Assembly: GCA_965657085.1 (NCBI GenBank)
Contig: CBFHND010000019.1
Span: forward strand, 1 to 64,000
Length of the DNA: 64,000 nucleotides
Direction: 5' to 3'
Origin: CBFHND01 sp965657085
Lineage (GTDB): Bacteria; Pseudomonadota; Alphaproteobacteria; Rhodobacterales; Rhodobacteraceae
Of the stretch, positions 7,854 through 16,023 are shown piece after piece. The stretch's first letter is position 1. Each line of letters opens with the position of its first letter. The translations under genes and the position numbers were made by a program. The notes beneath the pieces were generated by a model. The model was given only the letters and a program-made list of their open reading frames with translations, had not been told where the DNA came from and did no database searches.

Positions 7854-9713
7854 TCAGGGACGCTGCGGAAGCATGAAGCCCGCAAAGAACGTGGCCAGCG
7901 CGTCATGAGCGTCCAGCGGCAGCACCTGAGCCACGAACTGATCGGGGCGCACAACGATCAACGCGCCCCGGGCCCGGTCTATGCCGCGCAGATCAAAGAT
8001 GTCTTGCGCCGGATCGGCACAAAACACCTTTTCATAGTCGGTCAGCCCGTACCGCCCCTTTGAAGGCAACAAGAGCGACGGCAGCGCGCTTTGGCACAGG
8101 CTGCGATGCCCTTGCTGAAACACCGCGCGCAGGTCGATGACCGCGTCGGGATCGGCATCGTTCGGGGTAGAGGTGCGCAGCACGCTCTTCGGATCGTCCT
8201 GCAAAAAGGTGCAGAAGTCCGCCACCGCACCACCGGGCGCGCCGGTGTCCCCCTGCGGCGCGAAGGCGATCAGCCGCCAGCGCCCATCGGCCACCAGCAC
8301 ATGGCCAAGCTGCATGGGCTTTGCATCCGCATGCCGCACCACCGGGGCCGAGTGAAAGCGCATGCCCACAGGAAAGCCCGCCGCCTGCGCCTGATGATGC
8401 GCAGGCCCGGTGATCAGCGATGGATCATAGCGGGTTTCAACCCCTGCGGTGTAGCGCCCGTGTTTCTTGAAATAGCTCTGGAACTGCGCGGCCTCGGCGG
8501 CGTCGCGGGGCTTGGTACTGAAAAGCCGCGCCATGTCCCGGTCGAAATCGATCAACTCTTGTGCCTTGGCCTGTCGTTCCTCGGAATAGGTGCGCAAAAG
8601 GGCGGCATCGGCCTGCCCACGCAGAACGGCGGCCAGTTTCCAACCCAGATTGAAGGTGTCGGCCATGGACACGTTCATACCCTGCCCCGCCTTGGGGCTG
8701 TGGGTGTGACAGGCATCGCCCGCGATGAAGACGCGTGGCGGACCCTCGGCGCTGTCGTCAAAGGCGTCGCAGACCCGCTGGCCGATCTCATAGGCGGACC
8801 ACCATGCGACCTCTTTCACATCCAGGCTGTAGGGGGCGAGGATCGCCTGTGCCTTTGCGATCAGTATCTCGGGGCTCAGATCGCGGTCGGAGGCGCGTTC
8901 GTCGCCGTGCAGTGCATCCAACTCGATATAGAGCCGCACCATGTAGCCGCCTTCGCGGGGGATGATCAGGATACTGCCATCGCCCGCCGACTGGATCGCG
9001 GCCTTGAGCCGGATATCGGGAAAATCGGTGAAGGGCAGCACATCCATGACCCCCCAAAGCTGGCGCGCGGCCTCACCCTTGAGGCTCAAACCCAACGCCG
9101 CACGCACCTTGCTGCGCGCCCCATCGCAGCCCACGACATAGCGGGCGTGGATCGTCTCGGTTTTGCCATCCACGGTCTCGAATGTTGCGGTGACGGGGTA
9201 ATCGCCCGTGTCGGTGCGGGCCAAGGCGGTGAGCGTCCGGCCATAGTCCGGCTCCAGCCGCCGGGGGCTGCCCCGCATGATATCGAGATAGAAATCATGA
9301 ACCCGCGCCTGATTGAGGATGACATGGGGCATCTCGGACAGCCCCTCTTCGACATCGTCGATCCGGTCGGCCCGTGTCAGGGTGCCGGTTTGACCGTCCG
9401 GTCGCCAGAAGGCGACTTCATTGACATGGTAGGCTTCCTTGGCGACCCGACCGGCAAAGCCGAAAGCCTGAAACATCTCCATTGACCGGCAGGCGATGCC
9501 ATCCGCCTGCCCCACCTCCAGCGGTCCGGTCTTGCGTTCCGCGATGCGGGTGGTGATGTCACTGAAGGCCGCCAGTTGCGCGGTCAGCGTCAGGCCCGCC
9601 GGGCCGCAACCGATGATCAGCACATCAACGTGATCTGGCGTCTCACCCGCCGTTTCGGCCTTGGGCGCAATGGCCGGATCACCGGGGCGAAAGCCGTTCA
9701 GGTGATATTGCAT
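7854..9713 (-). CDS. mobA: FAD-dependent aromatic monooxygenase, 3-hydroxybenzoate 4-monooxygenase-like
   Basis: A 619-residue group A flavoprotein hydroxylase. It has the Rossmann motif VDVLIIGCGPAGLTL, the D-G motif YVVGCDGARSKVR, the GD motif VFIAGDACHTHSPKAGQG and a thioredoxin-like C-terminal domain ending VVRPDQFVAQVLPLDAHDA. The N-terminus (MQYHLNGFRPGDP) and the overall pattern are, from memory, very close to MobA of Comamonas, which turns 3-hydroxybenzoate into protocatechuate using NADPH and O2. It is the last gene of the TRAP operon, 15 bases after dctM, so that transporter may import its aromatic substrate. Exact substrate is inferred; phenol 2-monooxygenase-type activity is the alternative. 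Confidence 0.75.
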   Translation of the reverse strand: MQYHLNGFRPGDPAIAPKAETAGETPDHVDVLIIGCGPAGLTLTAQLAAFSDITTRIAERKTGPLEVGQADGIACRSMEMFQAFGFAGRVAKEAYHVNEVAFWRPDGQTGTLTRADRIDDVEEGLSEMPHVILNQARVHDFYLDIMRGSPRRLEPDYGRTLTALARTDTGDYPVTATFETVDGKTETIHARYVVGCDGARSKVRAALGLSLKGEAARQLWGVMDVLPFTDFPDIRLKAAIQSAGDGSILIIPREGGYMVRLYIELDALHGDERASDRDLSPEILIAKAQAILAPYSLDVKEVAWWSAYEIGQRVCDAFDDSAEGPPRVFIAGDACHTHSPKAGQGMNVSMADTFNLGWKLAAVLRGQADAALLRTYSEERQAKAQELIDFDRDMARLFSTKPRDAAEAAQFQSYFKKHGRYTAGVETRYDPSLITGPAHHQAQAAGFPVGMRFHSAPVVRHADAKPMQLGHVLVADGRWRLIAFAPQGDTGAPGGAVADFCTFLQDDPKSVLRTSTPNDADPDAVIDLRAVFQQGHRSLCQSALPSLLLPSKGRYGLTDYEKVFCADPAQDIFDLRGIDRARGALIVVRPDQFVAQVLPLDAHDALATFFAGFMLPQRP

Positions 9714-9728
9714 GGTCCCGCCAACGCG

Positions 9729-11129
9729 CTATCCCGCCAGAGACGGCAGCCACAGCACGATGCCCGGAAAGGCCACCAGCAAGGCAATCGTCACCGCATC
9801 GGCCACGAAGAATGGCGTCACACCGCGGAACACGTCCTGCACGGTCAGATCATCGCGCACACCGGCCACCACGAAACAGTTCAACCCGATGGGCGGGGTG
9901 ATCAGACAGAACTCGGCCATCTTCACCACCAATATCCCGAACCAGATCGCACACATCGGTCCCGACATGCCAAAGGCGCTGTCGGCGGCACTGACAAATT
10001 CGCCCCCGTTCAGGGCCATGATCGCCGGATAAACCACCGGCAGCGTCAGCAGCAGCATCCCGATCGCGTCCATGAACATGCCCAGCACCGCATAGGCCAG
10101 AAGGATGCACACAAGGATCAGCAAGGGCGCCATGTCCAGCCCGGTGATCCAGTCGGCAAAGGCATCGGGCAGCTTGGCAAAGCCGAGGAACCGCACATAG
10201 ATCAGCACGCCCCAGATGATGGTAAAGATCATCACCGTCAGTTTGGCCGTGTCCAGAAGTGCGATCTTCAGCTGGCTCCAGCCCATGCCGCGATAGAGCG
10301 CCATCAGGAACACGATGAACGCCCCCACGGCGCCGCCTTCTGTGGGCGTTCCCCAAGCGTCGCCAAAGGGATTGTAGACAAAGAAGATGATGATCACCAC
10401 GACCGCCACGATAGGCAGCGCGGGCGGCAGGGATTCAAGCCGTTCGCGCCATGTGAAGCCCGACACCGGCGGGCCCACGGACTTGAAGATCACGGCGATG
10501 CCAATGATCAGGCAGGCATAGACGATGGCCGAGAACGCCCCGGGAATGAACCCGGCCAACAGCAGCTTGCCCACGTCCTGTTCGACGATGATCGCATAGA
10601 TCACGAGGATCGCCGATGGCGGGATGAGCGAGGCCAGCGTGCCGCCTGCGGCCACCACACCGGCGGCGAACTGTTTGTTGTACCCGATCTTGAGCATCTC
10701 GGGGATGGCAATGCGGGCGAACACCGCCGCCGTGGCCACGGATGCGCCTGACACCGCCGCGAAACCGGCGGTCGCAAAGACGGTGGATACGGCCAAGCCG
10801 CCCGGCACCCAAGCGATCCAGCGCTTGGCGGCCTCGAAAAGGGCCTGCGTCAGCTTGGCGTAGTAGGCGAGATAACCGATGAGGATGAAGACGGGGATCA
10901 GGCTCAGCACCTGTGCGCTGACCTTGGAATGGGGCGTCAGGCCCGCGACCCGGACGCTGATTTCCAGCGCCTTGCCAAAGCGCGCGGGATCATAGTCGAA
11001 CCCGTTCCAGCGCAGCCAGACGAGGCCAACAAAGCCAGCAAGCCCTGCGGCAAAGGCCACACGCATGCCCAGCACCACGAGGACCAACATGCCACCGCTG
11101 ACCCACAGGCCAATATCAATCGGTTCCAT
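9729..11129 (-). CDS. TRAP transporter large permease (DctM type)
   Basis: A 466-residue membrane protein with a dozen or so hydrophobic segments and DctM signatures: an early LSLIPVFILIGYLAYYA, FAAVSGASVATAAVFARIAIPEM, and AAGGTLASLIPPSAILVIYA with the typical double proline. It forms the sodium-coupled channel of a tripartite solute importer. Its start overlaps the stop of the small permease in a TGATG junction, so their translation is coupled. The solute is unknown; neighbours suggest an aromatic acid or DMSP-related compound. Confidence 0.93.
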   Translation of the reverse strand: MEPIDIGLWVSGGMLVLVVLGMRVAFAAGLAGFVGLVWLRWNGFDYDPARFGKALEISVRVAGLTPHSKVSAQVLSLIPVFILIGYLAYYAKLTQALFEAAKRWIAWVPGGLAVSTVFATAGFAAVSGASVATAAVFARIAIPEMLKIGYNKQFAAGVVAAGGTLASLIPPSAILVIYAIIVEQDVGKLLLAGFIPGAFSAIVYACLIIGIAVIFKSVGPPVSGFTWRERLESLPPALPIVAVVVIIIFFVYNPFGDAWGTPTEGGAVGAFIVFLMALYRGMGWSQLKIALLDTAKLTVMIFTIIWGVLIYVRFLGFAKLPDAFADWITGLDMAPLLILVCILLAYAVLGMFMDAIGMLLLTLPVVYPAIMALNGGEFVSAADSAFGMSGPMCAIWFGILVVKMAEFCLITPPIGLNCFVVAGVRDDLTVQDVFRGVTPFFVADAVTIALLVAFPGIVLWLPSLAG

Positions 11130-11758
11130 CAGTCGGCCCCTTCCAGCGCTTCGGCCTCAAGGCGGGCTTGCTCGGCAACACTCAGGGTCAGCGGCACGGC
11201 AACGGGGTTTTCCAATCCCAGCACCAAGGCGCGCGCATATCCCCAGGCCTGCAGCACCAGCCGCAGGGCCAGAATGCCAAAGGCCACCGGCACCACCAGT
11301 TTGCTGGGCCATGCAGGGATGCCGATATCGATGGAACTGTCGCGGCTGCACCAGGGGCGCGCGCAGTCAAAGGAGCGGTCAAAGTGATCCCACGCCCCCC
11401 ATGTCAGCGCCACGATCAGGAGCAGCATCAGCAGCACCGTGATCAGTTCAAAGAGCCACAACATCCGCCCCTTGAGTGCACCCACCAGCATGTCCATGCG
11501 AATGTGTGTGCCATCGCGCTGAACGTAAGAGACGCCCATGATGGCGATGATCGGCATCGCCGCTTCGATATAGTCCACATAGCCCGCAAGGGGCGAGGCA
11601 AAGAACTTGCGCCCCGTGACCGAATAGGCCGCCAGAAACATCAGTGAAAAAATCGCGAGTCCGCTCAGAAGTGCGCAAAACCGTTCAACCGGTAAGAGCG
11701 CGCGATCGAGCCTGCTCAGAAGGCTGGAATCCTCCAGCACCGAAGCTGATCCTGCCAT
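11129..11758 (-). CDS. TRAP transporter small permease (DctQ type)
   Basis: A 209-residue protein with four membrane segments and the DctQ pattern: LFLAAYSVTGRKFFASPLAGYVDYIEAAMPIIAIMGVSYVQRDGTHIRMDMLV. It partners the large permease. It lies between dctP and dctM in the usual P-Q-M order and overlaps dctM by one base. The loop between helices 3 and 4 (DRSFDCARPWCSRDSSIDIGI) is longer than usual and contains two cysteines. Confidence 0.9.
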   Translation of the reverse strand: MAGSASVLEDSSLLSRLDRALLPVERFCALLSGLAIFSLMFLAAYSVTGRKFFASPLAGYVDYIEAAMPIIAIMGVSYVQRDGTHIRMDMLVGALKGRMLWLFELITVLLMLLLIVALTWGAWDHFDRSFDCARPWCSRDSSIDIGIPAWPSKLVVPVAFGILALRLVLQAWGYARALVLGLENPVAVPLTLSVAEQARLEAEALEGAD

Positions 11759-11835
11759 GTCCCCTGCCCCCCTGACATGTTATGTGGTGCACGTAAGGCG
11801 GGGCATGCCCCGCCTTACCGCGTGTCGTCTATGGC

Positions 11836-12852
11836 TTAGCTGCCGGACTTGGCGTCGGCCAGCGTCTTGACCACCAGATCATAGAGCTCCTGACCCGGCA
11901 GGCCCTGGGCTTCCATGTCCGCGATCCACGCATCGCGGATCGGGTCGGCGGCAATGGTGCGGAATTCCGCGATCACGGCCTCGTCGATCTCGACTTTGGC
12001 CACGCCTTTTTCTTCCAGAACGCTGTCCCAACGCTTCAGAAGCTCACCGTAGTTGGCCAGATAGTGATCCAGCGCTTCGGGGATCGAGCTGTCGAGCGCT
12101 TCGCGCTCGGCATCGGTCAGGGCCTCATAGGCATCGATGTTGACCACCACGGGGCAGTTCACGGTGCCGGGGTTCAGGTTGGCGGTCCACCAGTCGGCCT
12201 GGTTGATCGTGCCGAACGACAGGTGCGCGTGCTGTGCGAACGCCACCGTGTCCACAACACCCGATTCCATCGCCTGATAGGCTTCGGTCGCGGTCACGGA
12301 TGTAGGTACACCGCCCACGGCTTCGAATGCCTTGCCCAGACCACCTGTGGCGCGCACCCGCATGCCCTGGAAGTCTTCCAGCGAGTCGCGGGGTTCGCCG
12401 GTGCCCACAAGGTTGTACTGCGGCATGGGCGAGGTCATCAGCAGCTTGGCATTCCACTGCGCCATCTCTTCGGTGGCCGCGGGGTGCGCGTAGACGGCCT
12501 TGGACACGGCCACTTCCTGCTCAAGGTTCTCAACACCCAGGAACGGCAGTTCCAGCACGGTCACAACACGGTTCTTGTCGCGGTGATAGCCGGCGCAGAA
12601 CTGCGCCATCTCGAAGGCACCAATAGAGATACCGTCAAGGTTCTCGCGGTTCTTGGACAGGCCACCGTAGCTGACATTCATGGTGAATTCGCCACCGGTC
12701 TTTTCGCTGACCAGCTCGGCCAGTTTTTCAACGTGCTCGGTGAAGGCGCGGCGCTTGCCCCAGACCGATACGTTCCATTCCGTGGCTGCCGCTTCGAGGG
12801 CAAATGCGCAGGTCAGGGTGCCCGCAACGGCGCCCAATGCAATTTTGTTCAT
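11836..12852 (-). CDS. TRAP transporter periplasmic solute-binding protein (DctP type)
   Basis: A 338-residue exported binding protein. The signal peptide ends at FALEAAATEW. The family motif for carboxylate binding is seen around RDSLEDFQGMRVRATGG, whose Arg typically grips the solute carboxylate, followed by GGVPTSVTATEAYQAMESGVVDTV. GGGAGA lies before the ATG at 12852. The 77-base gap to dctQ and the 109-base gap to dddQ leave room for internal regulation, but all genes run the same way. Ligand identity cannot be read from sequence. Confidence 0.92.
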   Translation of the reverse strand: MNKIALGAVAGTLTCAFALEAAATEWNVSVWGKRRAFTEHVEKLAELVSEKTGGEFTMNVSYGGLSKNRENLDGISIGAFEMAQFCAGYHRDKNRVVTVLELPFLGVENLEQEVAVSKAVYAHPAATEEMAQWNAKLLMTSPMPQYNLVGTGEPRDSLEDFQGMRVRATGGLGKAFEAVGGVPTSVTATEAYQAMESGVVDTVAFAQHAHLSFGTINQADWWTANLNPGTVNCPVVVNIDAYEALTDAEREALDSSIPEALDHYLANYGELLKRWDSVLEEKGVAKVEIDEAVIAEFRTIAADPIRDAWIADMEAQGLPGQELYDLVVKTLADAKSGS

Positions 12853-12961
12853 GTGATTTCTCCCTTATTGCGCGCCAGTCTCCGACACGCTTGGAAGGCA
12901 AGCTAGCGCGCGCAGGCCGCACTGCCAAGGGGGTTGGCGCAGGGGGGTGCCCCCCGCCCCC

Positions 12962-13573
12962 TCAAACGGCCGGGTGCACCACCGCCCGGGGCGACAAGAC
13001 CGGCGGAGTGTGAAGGTTGTTGCGCCATGTCACGTAGCACATCACCGGGTGGTCGTGGGTGGTCATGGCATGGGGCTGATTGGAGGCGTGAAAGGACGTA
13101 TCGCCCGCGCGCAACGTCTCCGGCGCCTCCCCCTCGCGCCGGAATTCGGCCTCGCCCGCCAGCACAACGTACATCTCTTCGGCCGGATGATGGTGCCAGG
13201 TGTAGTCGAGATGCGGCGGCATATAGACGACCCACCCGCCCATCTGGTCACTGACAAAAGGCGCGTCCGGTCCGATCAGGCAATAACAGCCGAACCGGTT
13301 CAGGAAATCATCGCCGATATCCGTGTCCTTGTAGGTTTCGCGCCACCGCGCCAAAGGGGCCGCCGCCACGAAGGCATCGCGCAGCGGGGCAAGATCATCG
13401 GGGCTGGAAAGCCTTGTTTCGGCCTGCAGCAGATCAGAGGCCGGGATATGGAATGGCTTGAAGCCCGTGGCACGCAAATCATGGGCGAAAGGCACGAAGT
13501 CCCTCAAGCCAGCATGGCTGCGGTGCAGATCACGCAGAAGGTCCACCAGATGCAAAAAGGCCGGATCGGTCAT
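12962..13573 (-). CDS. dddQ: Cupin DMSP lyase, DddQ type
   Basis: A 203-residue single-cupin protein. Its metal-binding core holds Tyr124, His127, His129, Glu133 and Tyr135, and the second cupin motif holds His168 and Trp183. From memory, structural work on DddQ defines Tyr120, His123, His125, Glu129, Tyr131, His163 and Trp178. The spacing matches exactly except for one extra residue before the second histidine. DddQ splits dimethylsulfoniopropionate into dimethyl sulfide and acrylate. The start overlaps the stop of the dehydrogenase gene in an ATGA junction, and a TRAP importer lies directly downstream. A related non-DMSP cupin is possible but less likely. Confidence 0.82.
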   Translation of the reverse strand: MTDPAFLHLVDLLRDLHRSHAGLRDFVPFAHDLRATGFKPFHIPASDLLQAETRLSSPDDLAPLRDAFVAAAPLARWRETYKDTDIGDDFLNRFGCYCLIGPDAPFVSDQMGGWVVYMPPHLDYTWHHHPAEEMYVVLAGEAEFRREGEAPETLRAGDTSFHASNQPHAMTTHDHPVMCYVTWRNNLHTPPVLSPRAVVHPAV

Positions 13574-14670
13574 GGCGTCACCACGATATTGCCCACGTGG
13601 GTCTTGTCGATAAAGGCCTGCTGCGCGGTCTTGAGGTCTTCCAGCGGATAGCTCGCGGCCAGCAGCGGGCGCACCTCGCCGCGTGCGATATACCCCAGCA
13701 GATCGCCAAAGACATGCGGCGGCAAAACGGTTGAACCGGTAAAGGTCAGATCGCGCAGGTAGAGCGTGCGCAGGTCCAGCGGAACGATCGGCCCCGCGAT
13801 GGCCCCCGAACAGGTATAGCGCCCGCCCCGAGCCAGCACGTCAAGCACCGTTTCGAAATAGGGCCCGCCCACGATGTCCGCGACCACCGTGACCGTCTCG
13901 CGTCCCAGCGTGCGCTTCAATTCGGCGGCCAGATCATCCGGCGCGCGGTCCAGCAGGACATCGGCCCCGAGGTCCTGCATCTGCGCATGCTTGGAACGAG
14001 AGGCCAGTGCCACCACCGTCGCACCGCGCCGTTTGGCCAGCTGCACCAGCGCAGATCCCACGCCACCCGATGCGCCAGTCACCAGAACAACGTCCTCCTT
14101 GCCCACGTTCGCGCGGGTCAACATGCCTTCAGCGGTGGAATAGCTGCAACAGAACGTGGCCAGTTCCGCATCGCTCAGAGGGCTTTCGATGACACCCACG
14201 TTGCGGTGGTCGGCGGTGCAGTATTGTGCAAATCCGCCGTCGCGCTCACTGCCGAAGTAGCCGGTCTTTTCGAAGTTCAGAGGCTGCGACCAGTCACGCA
14301 GCCAGACATCAACCATCACCCGCTTGCCCAGAAGGTCGCCGGGGGCATCGGCCCCCACCGCGACAACCTCGCCCACTGCGTCCGCGCCCTGAATGCGCGG
14401 AAAGGCGATGGGGTTGCCGCCCCAGGCCGGATCATCGGTATCGCCCCCATCGGAAGCCGCGCCCGAGGTCGCCTCGGTCACCGCCTTGGAATACCATCCC
14501 GTGCGCGTGTTCACGTCGGTGTTGTTCAGCCCGCAGGCCCCGACCCTGATCAGAACGTCATTGGCAGCGACTTGCGGCACCGGCCAGTCGTGGTGGAGTG
14601 TCAGCGCGTCCATATCTCCGTGGCGGTGCAGGACCTGCGCGGTCATTGTTGCGGGAATGGCGTCGGGCAT
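13570..14670 (-). CDS. Zinc-type alcohol dehydrogenase/quinone oxidoreductase (MDR family)
   Basis: A 366-residue medium-chain dehydrogenase/reductase. An N-terminal GroES-like domain (VRVGACGLNNTDVNTR pattern) is followed by the NAD(P)-binding Rossmann motif VLVTGASGGVGSALVQLAKRRG. The first residue of the classical catalytic zinc site is replaced (CGLNNTD rather than CGTDLH), as in quinone-oxidoreductase or enoyl-reductase branches. It is the first gene of the operon and is coupled to dddQ. Since AcuI acryloyl-CoA reductase belongs to the same superfamily, a role in handling the acrylate branch is tempting but unproven. AAGGACC precedes the ATG at 14670. Confidence 0.82.
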   Translation of the reverse strand: MPDAIPATMTAQVLHRHGDMDALTLHHDWPVPQVAANDVLIRVGACGLNNTDVNTRTGWYSKAVTEATSGAASDGGDTDDPAWGGNPIAFPRIQGADAVGEVVAVGADAPGDLLGKRVMVDVWLRDWSQPLNFEKTGYFGSERDGGFAQYCTADHRNVGVIESPLSDAELATFCCSYSTAEGMLTRANVGKEDVVLVTGASGGVGSALVQLAKRRGATVVALASRSKHAQMQDLGADVLLDRAPDDLAAELKRTLGRETVTVVADIVGGPYFETVLDVLARGGRYTCSGAIAGPIVPLDLRTLYLRDLTFTGSTVLPPHVFGDLLGYIARGEVRPLLAASYPLEDLKTAQQAFIDKTHVGNIVVTP

Positions 14671-14835
14671 GATCGGGTCCTTGGCATGGTGCGTTTCGTC
14701 ACACTAGAGGGGCAAAACGCCCGGATGCTAGCCCATCTGCGCCAGCAATCACGTCGCAAAAGCCGGTGCGCTGCTTTTTTTCATTCTCGACTTCGGTATA
14801 GGCTGCGGTGTGACCCCATGACCAAAGGACCGACC

Positions 14836-15291
14836 ATGGCAGATTTGACAGGCCGTTGCGCATGTGGCGCCGCGACGTGGCGCAGCACAGGCCCGGTGCT
14901 TTGGGCAGGCCATTGCCATTGCGACAGTTGCAGACGCGCCACCGCAGCACCCTTCACTTCTTTTCTGGGCGTCTCGCCAGACAGCGTACACATCACCGGA
15001 CCACTGACCGAACGCCGCGGCAGCGCAGGCCGGGTTCAGCGCCGGCATTGTCCCACATGCGGAACGCAAATAACCTATACTGCCGACGATTGGCCGGGCG
15101 AGGTCCACTTCTATGCCGCCACGCTGGACGATCCCGCCGCCTTTGTGCCGCAGGCCCATTACCATTATGGCGAGCGTCTGCCGTGGATCGAGATCGCCGA
15201 CGACCTGCCCCGCCACGTGGCTGCCGCACCGCCCGTGCACCAGGCCGAACAAACATCCAACACCACCCATTCCAAAGGACATGCGCAATGA
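14836..15291 (+). CDS. GFA-family (glutathione-dependent formaldehyde-activating enzyme-like) protein
   Basis: A 151-residue Mss4-like zinc protein. Cysteine pairs CACG (residues 8-10), the GHCHCDSCRR cluster and HCPTCGTQI supply the two zinc sites of the GFA fold. Most members are not true formaldehyde-activating enzymes, so the function is open. The ATG at 14836 has AAGGAC six to seven bases upstream and is preferred over the ATG at 14818. It overlaps the next gene by four bases (ATGA). Confidence 0.85.
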   Translation: MADLTGRCACGAATWRSTGPVLWAGHCHCDSCRRATAAPFTSFLGVSPDSVHITGPLTERRGSAGRVQRRHCPTCGTQITYTADDWPGEVHFYAATLDDPAAFVPQAHYHYGERLPWIEIADDLPRHVAAAPPVHQAEQTSNTTHSKGHAQ

Positions 15292-15677
15292 GCCTCTTTG
15301 ATGAAGACCTGTTTCAAAAGGGCCTCGCACAGCGCAAGGCCACGCTGGGTGCCGACTATGTGCAAAAGAACCTTGATGCAGCGGACGCGTTCAACATGCC
15401 CTTCCAAGAGGCGATGACCGCATGGTGCTGGGGCTTTGGCTGGGGCGATGACGCCATCGACGCCAAGACGCGCAGCCTTATGAACCTGTCGATGATCGGG
15501 GCTCTTGGCAAAATGTCCGAGTGGGAATTGCACTGCAACGGCGCGATCAACAACGGCTGTTCGGCCGAGGAAATCCGCGCCGCGGTCCACGCTGTCGCCA
15601 TCTATTGCGGTGTGCCGCAGGGGTTGGAGTGCTTTCGGGCGGCGCGCAAGGTTCTGGGCGAACGCGGGATGTTGTGA
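15288..15677 (+). CDS. Carboxymuconolactone decarboxylase-family protein
   Basis: A 129-residue CMD/AhpD-fold protein: RSLMNLSMIGALGKMSEWELHCNGAINNGCSAEEIRAAVHAVAIYCGVPQGLECFRAA is the typical core, described here by its conserved E-x-H (Glu-Leu-His) and GVP elements. It is closer to PcaC-type gamma-carboxymuconolactone decarboxylase than to the CxxC peroxidase AhpD, since no CxxC is present. PcaC acts after protocatechuate ring opening, which would fit the nearby MobA-like enzyme, but no other pca gene is in the window. Translation is coupled to the GFA gene. Confidence 0.82.
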   Translation: MSLFDEDLFQKGLAQRKATLGADYVQKNLDAADAFNMPFQEAMTAWCWGFGWGDDAIDAKTRSLMNLSMIGALGKMSEWELHCNGAINNGCSAEEIRAAVHAVAIYCGVPQGLECFRAARKVLGERGML

Positions 15678-16023
15678 TTCTGGCCCCGGCCGCGCGGATG
15701 CGGGCCTTGCGAAACAATATGTCGCAGCACCCACCGGGGCCTTTACTTTTCTTTGCAAGGCCTTGGCAGAACTGCGCCCCGGACGCGTTAACACAGAACG
15801 TGCCGGAAATACGCCGAAATTTACCAGCCGACGCGAAAACTTTACAGATACGCAAATCCGTCAAAAATTAATTTACAGCGAAACCCATATATTACGGTAA
15901 GTTATTCCTTTCTTTTCACATACGCGTATTATCCCGCAGAGGGAGGAGGACCGCGCCAAGTGTGCGGGCATGGCTGCATGCGCCCTCCGAAATTGATCAA
16001 GAACCGCAAGGGAGGAGCCTCGC
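15678..16023. promoter_or_regulatory. Intergenic region upstream of acs
   Basis: This 346-base gap holds no gene. GGCCCCGG (15682-15689) can pair with CCGGGGCC (15734-15741) just before a T-rich stretch, possibly ending the CMD transcript. From about 15800 the sequence turns AT-rich and carries the heptamer TTTACAG twice (15841-15847 and 15872-15878), 31 bases apart, about three helical turns. GGGAGGAG at 16010-16017 is a strong ribosome binding site for acs. Confidence 0.45.

Noticed and set aside
8091..9485. Long plus-strand frame of 464 codons opposite the flavoprotein gene
   Set aside because: It is the antisense of a clear monooxygenase gene; its His- and Gly-rich composition has no motif and follows from the GC-rich codons of the real gene.
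9576..10751. Gln/His-rich plus-strand frame of 391 codons
   Set aside because: It lies antisense to the TRAP permease; the composition is the mirror of hydrophobic codons.
13509..13519. CTGC-N3-GCAG match inside dddQ
   Set aside because: It is in coding sequence, alone, and within what high GC content gives by chance.
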